DNA of 64,000 nucleotides from Diphasiastrum complanatum (GCA_029204225.1 MU831872.1:35408-99407); one strand, 5' to 3'; positions 36,391 to 47,444 are shown, numbered from the stretch's first letter. The notes: a model not told the origin generated them from the sequence alone. A program made the numbers and translations.

Positions 36391-37677
36391 TGAGATGGTA
36401 CCACTCCATGAATTCCAGGTGCTTTGTATTGAAGTCGTGTTTGTGCGGAAAAAAACATTTATTGGCTCCGACAATCCAATTTGAAGTTGTCCAGGCTAGA
36501 AACCTTGATTTCCAAGAACCACCCAACATGGCTGCATGATAATATATTCTGGCGATCGGCAGCTGGTCTTGGACTTTATCGGATGTCATTGGAAGATTTG
36601 GATTGAATGCCAAGGGAGGTAGACAATCATTCCATCTGGTAAGGACTTTAAGTCCTCTATTGGAACTAATATGACATAGTTTGTTCTTAGGTTCAATGAG
36701 GACTTTAAATCCTCTATTGGAGCGAATAACAAGCAGTGGATGCCAACTTGGACAAATCATTTGCAAAGATAGCTGATTGCCGCACAGTTGGGTCTGGCGA
36801 GTTGCGGCACTCAGCACCATAAAATTGGAGGGCTCTGAGAAAATCCACGGATATTTGCCAAATGTATATTTGGTGAATGATGGGCCAATTTGGGGTGTGG
36901 ATGCTGATTTGATCCAATGGCACACCCAAATTTTTCCATAAATGCAATCATGCACTTGTGTCTGCAAGTAGGAATCGCGTTCAAGGATGGTTGCATCCAA
37001 TTCACCTTGAAGTCGTTCGCGTTCCAACTCGGCTAAGTCCAACTGACCTGCCAGCAACAAGACTTGCTGTTTTGAATCCTGGACCGCTTTGTCCACTTTG
37101 TCTTGTGCCGTTAAAAGTGCATTTTGAAGACTGGCCATGTAATCTTCTAGTCGTTGGGCAGACTGGTTGGCCTTCTTTAACTCAGCTTGAGATTTTGCCT
37201 CATATTGTCTGGCAATCTTTAACTCGCGGTTTAACTGAATAACCTTTTGGCTAATCAGTGTGTTCTTTGTCCCCAAATCTGCTATGCACTTGGACATGTC
37301 TTTCTTTTCATCAATCATGGTATGGATCATGCGCGCAAGGTTTGAAACTAGACCTATTGCGTCACCAAAATCCACGGTCGTCGAAACAGCAGCAGCAGAG
37401 CAACAAGAACAATGTCGGTAGGGATTGTGCTGACTGGCCTCTAGTGTGTGGCCGGTTCTTCTTCTTCAAAGATATCTGCTATTTCAAAATCCTCTGGTAC
37501 CGTGGCATCGAACTGCTTTGGAGACGGAATAACATGAATGACCCTGATGGTTTTCGGTGCGGCTTCAGCTTGATCTTGCTGGTTGATCTGGAAGGAATCA
37601 TCAAATCCAGTAGAGGTAACATGGAATTGTTCAAATCCTCTTCCAGGGGATTGGAGTGCAAACGGATCCCGAGGCAA
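36359..37677 (-). pseudogene. Second copy of the gypsy extra ORF (minus strand)
   Basis: Reverse strand: 37441-37677 has SPKQFDATVPEDFEIADIF; 36359-37375 is an open frame of about 338 residues starting DFGDAIGLVSNLARMIHTM, then a coiled coil (YMASLQNALLTAQDKVDKAV, ELERERLQGELDATILERD), then a scrambled middle, then ARIYYHAAMLGGSWKSRFLA. Compared with element B it lacks the MSDHPVT... segment, and a 39-base segment is duplicated (SNRGFKVLIEPKNKLCHIS, then SNRGLKVL). Copies agree better in protein than in spacing. Function unknown. Confidence 0.6.
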
Positions 37678-37740
37678 CCCTAACCCTAGCTAATAAGTGA
37701 GAGGGATTTGGCACCCTGTGTGTGTAAGTCCAACTCGATG
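37646..37740 (+). repeat. Gypsy LTR start fragment
   Basis: TTGGAGTGCAAACGGATCCC followed by GAGGCAACCCTAACCCTAGC and TAATAAGTGAGAGGGATTTG closely match bases 5-90 of the fragment A LTR (24653-24740). It diverges after GTAAGTCCAACTCGATGAT. It points opposite to the adjoining extra ORF, so the region is rearranged. Confidence 0.7.
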
Positions 37741-37955
37741 ATCAGATATTTTGTCATCTCCCCCTTGCTGTTATATAAGGAGGCTAACATAATTTGCTCT
37801 CTTTGAGCACTTAGTTTGTATTTTGTAAAAAAAAGTCTTTGATATATGGTTAATTATTATTAAAAAAAACCCTGAGTTTTGCAACTCAAAAAAGAAATGG
37901 AACAAATGGTGGAAAATCCAAAAGTGGAGAAAAATTAGTCATGAAGATATTGTGG

Positions 37956-37957
<2 letters not shown>

Positions 37958-38021
<64 letters not shown>
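37958..38021. repeat. (GA)32 microsatellite
   Basis: Perfect GA tract, the only long one with the purine strand on plus. Confidence 0.97.
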
Positions 38022-38022
<1 letters not shown>

Positions 38023-38970
38023 CTCGGTAAACCCCTCAAATTGAAAATGAAAGCCATTAGAGATCAAATTGCAAAGATTCAAATGAGCCCTAGCAAGAAG
38101 ACTTCTTGCTTTAGCAATAGAATGAAACAACATGATCTTTTAATCGTAATCAAAAGTTGATTTATTGTGCACTAGTAAGCTCAAGAAGCAAGTCAAATCG
38201 TTGAAAAATGCAAAAACAAAAATTCTAAGTCAAAAGGATTGAAAATAACCAAGGTGACGACGAGAAGTTTTGCTTTACACAGGGTATGTAAACCATTAAA
38301 AAACTAAAAAACAAAAGATTGCATTTAAAAGGAAATTCTAAAACTCACATAACAATGACACCTCATCTTTTAGAAAGATCACAATAGCCTACTGCAACAG
38401 GAGCGAAGCTAAAAATCAATTTTGTCATCACTTAATTAAGGCACCTAATCTTCTAGCAAATCATCACAATAGCTTATGATGTCGTTCGGTGTCCTCGTAG
38501 CAAAGAATTATAAATTAACACTTACAATATCAATCTTTTTAAGAACACATAAATGCAACCAAGTTTGCAACAACAAAACAATAAACCGAAACAATTAAAA
38601 TCCAAAATATTTCAAATTAATGAAATTAAAAATGAAATCGAACAATATGGGTTGTTCATTTTCTCTCTAAGTCTGGGGACATGAGAAAGCTAATTCCTGG
38701 TTCCACAGCCATGAACTGGCCTCGAAAACAAGCTTTGGCCCCCATGGTGCAAATTTGTGAGTATGTTCTTGGCACTACAAGAGAAACCAGTTCTTGGCTA
38801 TGGCAGCACATCTACGATACACTTTTTTGCACAAGCAAGGACTCGCTGCCTCGTCCAACTAGTGTTAGCGCTTAATGGCACGTGTCACAGGGGTAAGGGG
38901 CAGACCAATGCCAAGGCCAAGGGGCTGAAATACGCTGGGATCCACTCTTTGGGAAGTGCGAGGGACCTGC
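38022..38970. other. No gene recognised
   Basis: About 950 bases, AT-rich to 38640 and then more balanced. Short frames only. Confidence 0.5.
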
Positions 38971-38998
38971 TTTTTGGGGGGTGCGAGTAGTGGGATCC

Positions 38999-39183
38999 GG
39001 GGCTCGCACGCGCCGGGACCCAATTTTTGACGAGCCCCAACTTTCCTTGGTGTTTTGAGTTTTGGGACCACGTTTTTGCACAAGTCCCATTTTTTCGCTG
39101 GGAACCACTTTTTTGTGGGGCACGATTGATGGAATCCCGGGCTCGCACACACCGGGACCCAATTTTTCATGGGCCCCAACTTT
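38999..39183. repeat. Two diverged direct repeats upstream of COX6A
   Basis: GGCTCGCACGCGCCGGGACC (38999) and GGCTCGCACACACCGGGACC (39140) each continue through CAATTTTT, a G/C-rich stretch and CCCCAACTTT. Period about 141 bases. The open frames in three phases here follow from the repeat and low stop density. Confidence 0.7.
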
Positions 39184-39474
39184 ATCCCAACATATTCCAG
39201 ATTCCACACATTTTTTGCGAGTCCCGGGAGCCCTTTCCACGAGCATCGCTCGCCCACGCGGGGAGGTGAAGTGTTTGTTTGTGTATATATCGAAGCAGAT
39301 ACACTATTCTGGAAAACTTATGGGACATATGGTATTCAAGACACATGGCTAACACAAGAGGGGTTTTGGGCGGGCAGGAGGACGGGCAGTGGGCAGGCAC
39401 GGCGGGCAACGGGCAGGTTCCTGTGGGAACACACGACAGACAGGCTCCAAAAGGCGTCATGTGGCCAGGCCATA

Positions 39475-39498
39475 TCTCTCTCTCTCTCTCTCTCTCTC
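39475..39498. repeat. (TC)12 tract in the COX6A 5' region
   Basis: Short CT tract 260 bases before the start codon. Pyrimidine-rich 5' leaders are common in plant housekeeping genes; whether it is transcribed is not visible. Confidence 0.8.
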
Positions 39499-39758
39499 AC
39501 TAATCTTAAAGGCGCCAATAAATAAAAGCCCTCCACTGTTGGATTTCTCGAGAAACGCTCAGATTCTACCACGTTCAGATAATAGCAACCATTGAAAAAA
39601 GCCGAAGGGGCAATATGCCACTTGGCGAACATCGAAGTGTCCGGGCGCAATATATGTAGTGGGCTTAAGACTCATCCCCTCCTGACGAGCTCTTTTGAAG
39701 AACAGATCAACCCTAGCGCCTTCACAAAAGCAGAAGCAAAGTGCGAAGGCGAGAGAGC

Positions 39759-42700
39759 ATGGCGCAATCTGTGATGCGACAGAGGATGGCTTCGGCTTTG
39801 CTGCGTGGATCTATGGCAGAGCATCGACTTCCCTCTCTGCTTTCCAAGCGCTCATTTTCGGCCACAGCCGCGGGCCATGACGATGCCGGTAAGATAAGAT
39901 ATGAAAGATAAATCGTTCTATGTTATCGTTTATCAGATCATTTTGGAGGATTAATCTGATTCAGAAAATTGGAAGTCTATAGGAATCATCATTTATTTGA
40001 ATCAGATCATTTTGGAGGATTGATGTTTTTCTTTTGAACATTAACTTTCATTTAACGTAAATGTTAACTTTTCTTTGTCATTGTTTATCAGATCGGTAAT
40101 AAGATGAAATTTTATCAGAATCGGATCATTTTGGGGAATTGATGTTATGATTTCTGTACATAATCTTTAATTTGACATAAACTTTTCATTGTCATCGTTT
40201 ATCAGATCATTAATCTTTCATTTGACATAAACTTTTCTTTGTCATCGTTTATCAAATCAGTAATTAACGAAAGTTTATCTGAGTTATATCATTCTGGAGA
40301 ACTAGTGTTTTGCTTTCTGGAAATAAACTTTCATCTATAAGAAAGTTTTCTTCTCATCGTTTTGACCTACGAACGTTTATCTGAATCATATCATTTGTGA
40401 GGATTAGTGTTTTACTTTCTGATTCCACATGAAAATCTAGCATACAATCTGTATGAAAGCTTGCCAAAACTCACTTTTTACCATGATATTCAGATCTCTG
40501 ATTAGAGTTGACGGGTTCTTGTTTTGAGTAATGCAGCGGAGGCAGTTAAGTGGAGAAACATCACAATATGTGCATATATAGCGTGCATTAGTCTTGGCGT
40601 CTACAGCTTCTCCGGACATACAGAACACCATCATAATCATGAAAGACCGGTACAGCTCCACCTTCAGCTCTACGTTTGTTTGTGTTACATGCTGCTGTCT
40701 CGAAAGATATGAATGATGTAGTGAGTGTAACTAAGTTTTAGAAAGTGTCAATTGGCATTTCTATTGATGGTTTTTAGTTAGTCTCGTTTCAAAATATTAA
40801 ATATGTTGCGTGTATTTTGGTACTTTGTTTCTTTTAGATCCATACATGTTCTTCGAACAGAACATTGCTACTCATTCTTGCCAGAACGAGCTATAAGTTG
40901 ACCTGAACTTTCTGTTCACAATTTGAATCAAGAAGTTCATTTTTGAGCTTCAACTCTTACATATGATCCTAACAATTTCTGGCTATTGTTGGAAATTCCC
41001 ATCGTTGAAACCAAGCAGGACACTACATATATCAGAATTCAGGATAATCAGATCTCTTGTGACGGTGTGGCCTGTCATGTCAAGATTCAAAACAGAATTT
41101 ACAGAAATTAGAATGACATTATGACCCAACTTTAAGAGAACTGCAGTAAGTTGAAACTTGAAAGTTCAAAGTTGTAAGTTGTAACTACTAACTTGTAACC
41201 ATATCCTGGCCCAGTGGCCCCGGCCCCCTACTACCCAGGTACAAGGATCTGCTAAGTGCTCACTGGCAACTGCTTGCTAAGGAGACTCAGGACTGTGAGT
41301 GACAAGTGTGGAGTAAGTTGTAACGAGTTGGAACTTGCCAGTGGCTACTTGGAAGTTGCCGGTTGGAACTCAGGGTTTAGAAATTAGGAGCCTGGAGTAT
41401 AACTGAAATTTGAGCTCAGAGGCTAGAGCTGAATCCTGATAATAGATTATAGTTATTAGTGACCATTGACTACTTAGTACTAAGTTCTAACTACTAACTA
41501 GTGAGTCGGGACCATGGTCCACTTACTAATTTGATACAAACTACAGTGATCAGTGATATGGATAATGGCAGGCTGCAGCTACTAGCTAGGTATTAGGTAG
41601 AGTCTAGAGTCTAGACTTGGGACCGTACTACATAGTACGTAGGTACTAGGTACTAGGACTGTAGATTGTAAATTGTAATTTTGTTTCAAAGTTGAAACTT
41701 GAAAGTTGAAGTTCAAACTTATTTGCAAATTGCAATGTCGAGATCGGAGAAAAGAATAAACAAGAAGATTATGACAATGTTTGAGAAAGCCAAAAAAATT
41801 TAGGTTAGAAACTTAGATTTATCTTACATTTGTCATCATCATTCATCATTCAACATTGAAGTAAAACATTGAACATTCTATTATCTATATGACATATGTG
41901 ACTACTAAGTTCTAACTAGTAACTTCTAACATAATACATTAAAATTTAAATACCAAAATCAAAATTGTAAAACTTTAAAGTTTAAACTTTAAACCTTTAA
42001 GGCTTTAACCATTAGTAATTAGATAATTGACTAACATTAAACAGACTACATAGTACATACTACAATTAAAACTTAACTTCAGAAATCAGGAACTTGAAAC
42101 TTGAAACTAGATTCTAGAATCCATAATACATCATGATTCATGAATCATAACATAATAGTAAATACATATGCCAGGTGCCTCATGAGTTCGGTCACCAATG
42201 TAATGCACGATGTGTCTGATGATAAATCATGATGTAAACATACTACACCTTAAACAGCTCAAGGGTCAATGCTCATCTAGTGACATGAACATCTACAGAC
42301 TAGTAACTACAATGATCTAATGTACAATCATCTGACATCAATGAGCACTGAGCAGGCTGCAGTGAGCACTCTAAGCTCTCCTACGCCTGAGTCTCCTCCC
42401 ACTCGCTGGTGCTGTGGAGCCTACTATGGCCTCTCGAGTGGTAGACTCAGCTACGAAATCCTCATCAGAGGTAGAGGTACGACGCCCCGCATCCTCATCC
42501 CCGCCCTGCTCAGACTCCTTTATACTCCTCCTCTGAGGAAAGTCTTGTGAGAGAATCCTGATGGCAAGGCGACGCAATTTGGGGACATCAACCCCAAACT
42601 TCGACCACCATGACACGGGACGTAGCTGGCCTGAATCACAGTTCAAGGGGCAGTTAGTACTTACTACTAGCAAGTTGCAACCAAGTTCCAAGTTCCAACA

Positions 42701-45479
42701 AGTTACAATATGATTGACTAATTGTGCAGTAAAATGTGAAAGCGTCGGGCCAGTGGCGAACTCCAAGGTCTCCTGCCTGAAAATCTGAAGCTCATCTAGT
42801 AGGTTATCCTGCTCGTGTACATCAGGATAGACTCGGGAGATATAGGCATTCCAGCCCCATGAGCTCCCTATCTGTGAACTGCTCCTCATTCCCAATGGCA
42901 GCTCGAATATGTGAGAACATGTACTCGCCCGTGACTGCCTCCCCAGAGGTGTCGATGGATCTGAGAAACATTGTCCCCATGCACGAAGACACCAGGATAT
43001 TCAATATGTGGCGCCTCCTCGTATCGCTCCAACCATCAGATATGATGGTGCAACCATACCTAGTTGAAAGTTCACAGGTGACAAGTCAGTGGACCGTGGT
43101 CATGACTCACATTGCATTGTTGCAGTGTTGCACAACTTACAGGTGACAAAACAAGATGATAGATCCGAGAGGATAGATCTTAAATTGTAATTCAAATTTC
43201 ATGGCAAATTGCAATGATAAATGATCATTTGAATATTGACAAATTACAATCATGTATGATTCATGATTAAACATAAATAGCTAGCTGCAATTAACAAGTA
43301 ATAAGTATGCATTGCAAATTTTAACGAAAAAAATAAAAAATTTCACACGGCCGTGGGTGCCGTGGATCTGAAGCCCCACGGCACACGTGCTGTACCAAGT
43401 GCCGTGGTACGGCACTTGGAACTATGATACTATATATGTGTGTGTGTGTGTGTGATACTGTGTATATAAATATCATAGTTGCACTGTGTTTCTAGAAATG
43501 CGTCCAGAAACGTGTTCAGAAACGAGTTTCTGACATGCGTTTCTGGTTTGGGACTGTGTTGCAGCGGATAGCGATCCGCGACCTGGATCGCAAATTTTTT
43601 TTTTTTTTTTGTGGAAAAAGGAGTAATGGCCAAATATTTTTTTTTGAGTTTAATACTAACTAAATCAGTTTTGAATGGTGTTCTGATGCCAATGGTTTGC
43701 AGATCTACTGATTCCGTTTTCTGTTAGAAAATGATAGAAAGAGTTAGAACTTAGGAGCCTGCCTTAGATTGGCGGGAATTGTATACTTCTTTTGGAATAG
43801 CTGAAACAGGGGGTTCGGGGGGCGGTGCCCCCCCCCCGGAAACAGTCGGCAAACTACACAGTCATAATGCTTTCAATCAGAGCTTTCATCTGATACCCAT
43901 ATTGCCTAAAAAAATTTCAAAAAAAAAAATGATTCTGCGCGATTCTGATTTGGTGAATCTGTTGCTTACATGTTTGTGCACGATATGGGCCAAACAGGTA
44001 TTGATAGTTGAGATTTTGACGCGTTCTTCCGGATTGCATTCCGGAATGCGGACTGCAACCTTGGTTTGGGACAGCATTTCTCAGAAACGTGTTTTTTCTT
44101 TTTCTTTTTTGTGGACAATATGGGTATATTAGGTGCATCAATTCCTATTGGATTCTATCATTCCCTGTTGATTTTTAATATCCTTTTATTTTTCAGAGAT
44201 TCTGAATCCAGAAACAAGTTTCTGAGAAACGCATTTCTAGAAACGTTTTTCTCCAGAAACGCGTTTCTATGCAACTATCATATATAACAAAAAGAAATGA
44301 TTGAGTTCATGCCAGTGGAACACGTTTCGTGGCAACAATGATGCATTCTACCACCTATACTCTCTCTCTCTCTCATGCACACATGCACATCCACACATTT
44401 ATTTACACGTCCTCCTTATGGTCTCGGCTCTCCTCATCCATGTTATGCTGATTGATTATGGCTTTTTGATCCGTAAATCTAAAGTTGTAAACAAAACAAT
44501 TTCGAATAAAAGATGTTTGGAGGTGACTGGCGTGGTTTTTCATGTAGATATTTGTGCTCTATGTTCTAGTCATCATCAAACTTTTATTACTAGTTTCTGA
44601 TGTAGACAGTATCTGCAATTCCATCAATTCACAACTGCATGAAACGTATGTCAGCTGGGTGGAATGCTGTTTATTTTTAATATTACAAACGATAGCCGTT
44701 CACTTTTGTGTAAATGAACTGTAGCTCATATTTTTCTAGCCTCATTTGATCTTCATTGCAAGTGCTTGGTTCACAACAGAGTCTGGTAGATGAGGTTGGA
44801 GATGCTTAGTTTGGAGTGACGTTGTAGTGAATAATTATCTTTGATTCTAGTTGGAAAATGATAAGTATTTGTGGTTTGTTTTGACAGCAATACTCCTACT
44901 TGCACATCCGAAACAAAGAATTTCCATGGGGTATGTGTATATTGTCACACGTGCTATTTTGGCTTCTAATGCTAGTATTCTCTATGATATTATAAGGTTT
45001 TGGTCATTAGTTTCATTGAGAATGAATTGATTTGGCTGAAGTGCTGATAAGTTATGAGAAGAGCTTTTTCATTTATTAGCAGAGTGATAGTTGTTGGAAA
45101 AAAATACCTCTTATGACTTTTTGTTTATGTGGTATATGTTGGCTGTCAAACTTGATTATTCTGTTCCAAGAGGACTAGGACTTCCACAAGGCTTAAAGAG
45201 AGGCTTTTTATTAGTCGATATTAAAAGGGATTCATACCTTTAGTACTTTATTTGAAACGCTAGCATAATGTTGGATACTCTTTAAAAGAATGCAATACAA
45301 TTTAGCATGATTTGTTTTTATGTCACTTGCTTGAGGTCCTTTCAGCATATTTAGCTGTGCTTGCTGAAAATCAGGGTCTTATTTCATAAAAATTAATTTC
45401 TTTTCTGATAGTGTTTACATTTCGTGTGTTGCATGCAGGTCCAAATGGACTTTTTGAGTGGGACAAACATGAACATTAG
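39759..45479 (+). CDS. COX6A: Cytochrome c oxidase subunit 6a, four exons, complete
   Basis: Exons 39759-39888, 40537-40649, 44888-44930 and 45439-45479 join in frame to 108 codons plus TAG; all introns are GT..AG. The product is the nuclear-encoded subunit VIa of respiratory complex IV in the inner mitochondrial membrane. Visible parts: a Ser/Arg-rich presequence (MAQSVMRQRMASALLRGS, LLSKRSFSATAAG), the matrix start EAVKWRNIT, one membrane helix (ICAYIACISLGVYSFS), a His-rich stretch (HTEHHHNHERP), then the family signature YSYLHIRNKEFPWG and NGLFEWDKHEH at the C-terminus. Length fits plant COX6A (about 100 residues). Intron 1 (648 bases) has short repeats; intron 2 (4238 bases) holds hAT debris. 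The ATG follows an A/G-rich context and nothing upstream competes. Coding sequence looks intact. Confidence 0.95.
39905..40430. repeat. Degenerate repeats in COX6A intron 1
   Basis: At least four worn copies of a unit containing TCGTTTATCAGATCA, TTTTGGAGGATTGATGTTT and TTTCATTTGACATAAACTTT, each with substitutions and deletions. They fill most of the intron and leave the splice sites alone. Confidence 0.7.
41110..42370. repeat. Low-complexity ACTTG/TACTA-rich part of COX6A intron 2
   Basis: Densely filled with short words on both strands (AACTTGAAAGTT, GTAACTACTAACTTGTAAC, GGTACTAGGTACTAGG, TAACTAGTGAG). It adjoins the hAT remnant on its 3' side and may be that element's subterminal region, but I find no matching terminus. 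Confidence 0.5.
42371..43070 (-). pseudogene. hAT transposase remnant in COX6A intron 2
   Basis: Reverse strand: DUF659 piece around 42900-43060 (ISDGW, RRRHILNILVSSCMGTMFL, EAVTGEYMFSHIRAAI), then after a frame break AYISRVYPDVHEQDNLLDEL, FRQETLEFATGP and VSWWSKFGVDVPKLRRLAIR, the start of the hAT dimerisation block, ending in an Arg/Ser-rich tail. A GTAACTTG...GATTCAG interval inside looks like a former intron. The BED finger and the catalytic middle are absent, so this is an internally deleted copy. It is related to, but distinct from, the element at 1-2831: that copy keeps the front, this one keeps the back. Confidence 0.78.
43344..43426. repeat. Palindrome array and CATAG terminus of the second hAT element
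   Basis: Contains GTGCCGTGGTACGGCAC and GCCCCACGGCACACGTGC-type inverted words, and ends GGAACTATG at 43426, that is CATAGTTCC on the reverse strand. The 8 bases after it are ATACTATA. The left terminus of this element was not found. Confidence 0.7.
43474..44279. mobile_element. Outer hAT-type miniature element (GAAACG palindromes)
   Basis: Begins CATAGTTGCA and ends TGCAACTATC (9 of 10 inverted). Flanking octamers ATAAATAT and ATATATAA agree at 6 of 8 positions, a worn 8-bp target duplication. Both ends carry repeats of CAGAAACG, GAAACGCGTTTCT and TTTCTAGAAACG. With the nested element and its duplication removed the unit is about 290 bases. Non-coding. Confidence 0.75.
43554..44063. mobile_element. 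Nested inner hAT-type miniature element, 8-bp duplication GTTTGGGA
   Basis: 510 bases inserted inside the outer element. Flanks are GTTTGGGA at 43546-43553 and GTTTGGGA at 44064-44071. The ends CTGTGTTGCAGCGG and ACTGCAACCTTG are worn versions of the CATAGTTGCAGCG terminus. The interior 43842-43915 is the reverse complement of about 46400-46480 in the element at 46299-47167 (GGCAATATGGGTATCAGATG, GTTTGCCGACTGTTTC), so the two are one family. Confidence 0.88.
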
Positions 45480-45654
45480 TGAAGCTCTTGTAAAGATTAA
45501 ATTGAACTTTGTTTGATGTGTTTGTGATGTTGAAACTGAATAAGTATTTTTCAAGAATAATCAAAGATTTGCTCGCTGTAATTGTGTCTTAAGTTTGTTC
45601 TGAGCTGTTCTGGAGCATGTTGCTGGACAATTCATCTCCTTCTCAATAACAAAA

Positions 45655-45751
<97 letters not shown>

Positions 45752-46298
45752 GCTTGTAAATCGTTTTCACTGAGTTTGTAAGTTTCATAGGAAGTTCACA
45801 ACCTATATCTTGGATATATTCTGAAACATTCTTGTCTTTTTCTGCAAAAAGTTCTATCTGGAATATTTCGTACATGAGTTCATTCTTTTTTGGAGCTTGT
45901 ATCGTTTGTCCCCTTACATGGAACAAAAAATTATCATGATTCTTGGCATTTTATAGCTTTCGTTGTCTCCCTTTAGACACCTAGATTTATGCTGCCGCTT
46001 GTAAGACTACTTCAACCAACCTGTCCAAGGGGATAAATGTCTGATTTCAATCCATGCTTCATTTGGTTAATGAACTTACTTAAGAAATGTAGTGCCCATT
46101 TCCCTTGCATTTGAGTTATACATAGAGTGCTAGACAAAAATGTTAAATATGCATCTCTTGTACAACAGAAGGAAAACTTCAGCTTATGCTTCAAACTTAT
46201 GGTGTCATTAATATGTACGTTTTTCTTGTTTGAATGATCTGAAAGTTTAATCAAAAAAAGTTGATCCGTGACAATTTTTTAGCAAAATGTGAAAGGAG
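45480..46298. other. 3' flank of COX6A; one CT tract
   Basis: Presumed 3' UTR followed by AT-rich sequence. Apart from the CT tract at 45659-45745 I see nothing specific. Confidence 0.6.
45659..45745. repeat. (TC)43 microsatellite
   Basis: Perfect tract about 180 bases after the COX6A stop codon, so possibly within its 3' UTR. Confidence 0.97.
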
Positions 46299-47167
46299 CA
46301 TAGTTGCAGCGCGATTCCCGAATCGCGATTCAGAATCGCGATTCCGATTCGCGATTCGGGATTTTCCCAGAATCGTGTAGAATCGTTTTTTTTTTTTTTT
46401 TGAAATATTTTTAGGCAATATGGGTATCAGATGAAAGCTCTGATCGAGGGGATTATGATTGTGTAGTTTGCCGACTGTTTCGGGTGCGAAACACCAAAAA
46501 GTGTGTTTTCACTCGGGGAGTTGGAAGGCCAAATCATGAAAAGGCCTTACCGTCAGGGCCGGGGTCTACCGGCAGCCCCCGGACCCCGCCGTTGGGAGGC
46601 GTTGACCCCCAAACCCCCCACCAGGGGGCTACCCCCCCCCCCCCCCCCGAACCCCCCGTTTGTCGGTGGGCTACCGCCCCCCGAACCCCTTGTTTCCCGG
46701 GGGGCTACTGTCCCCTGAACCCCCTAGAGCTTCTTGCTATATAGACACAATAGATAAAAATGCCACCGCCCCCCTGTAGATAAAAATGGGGTCCAAATGC
46801 GCGCCGAGAAGGGCCCAATATTTATGCCCCCAACTGTATGTACATTGCACTCACATCTCCAGTGAACCAATTGCAAAAGTGATCATCATCCATACAGTTG
46901 ATAGTCCAAACTGTAGCATTAACATTTACTGAAAACCAGAGCAAATGACAACCGGATAGCTATTGAAAATAAGATCTGTTTGTGCCTCATCTACTGCACT
47001 TCTGAGAGGCAAAACGCTGGTTTGACCATTGATCCCCTAAAAAAATTTCAGCAATAAGCTATTTTTCCAAAAAAAAAAAAAAAAAAAATTTTTTTTTTTG
47101 CGATTCTGGGTCGCGAATCGCGATTCGCAGAATTGCGATCCGCGAATCGAGATTCGCTGCAACTATG
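46299..47167. mobile_element. hAT-type non-autonomous element, perfect TIR and 8-bp duplication
   Basis: 869 bases. The termini CATAGTTGCAGCG (46299-46311) and CGCTGCAACTATG (47155-47167) are perfect 13-base inverted repeats. The target duplication GAAAGGAG is at 46291-46298 and 47168-47175. Subterminal palindromes GAATCGCGATTC and ATTCGCGATTC are at both ends, each next to a T-run. The centre is C-rich. No coding capacity. Eight-base duplications and the TIR type place it in the hAT superfamily. Confidence 0.95.
46590..46725. repeat. C-rich tandem units inside the hAT-type element
   Basis: Three worn units of GGGCTAC + C-run + GAACCCC(C) + GTTT, including a C-run of 17. The reverse strand is G-rich with many GGGG runs and could form a quadruplex. 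The proline-rich reading frames here are artefacts. Confidence 0.75.
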
Positions 47168-47175
47168 GAAAGGAG

Positions 47176-47444
47176 ATCAATGCAAAGTTTTCAAAGCACT
47201 TTGCAGTGTAGTCAAGGATATCTTACATTCATGGGCCTATCATTGGTCCTTTTAGTCAATATTTTACTAATGTTTTGTTAATGGAGTTTTGAGCTCCGAG
47301 TTCATTTTGTTCTAGGAACTCGCAGGGTCGGGATTATAGCCCTAGTATAATGAATAGCTGCCATATCTGTGATCTGAGATCTGTGATCTGTTCTCTTAAC
47401 TTGGACCAGTCTCTGACCGGAGTCCCTTGTGCTGTAATAGCTCA

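Noticed and set aside
38865-39257. Overlapping frames upstream of COX6A
   Set aside because: Open in three phases because of GC-rich diverged repeats; no domain and no codon signal.
43436-43456. Short GT tract as a functional site
   Set aside because: A simple microsatellite between two transposon ends.
46484-46744. Proline-rich small proteins
   Set aside because: They lie in the C-rich tandem block inside a non-coding hAT-type element.
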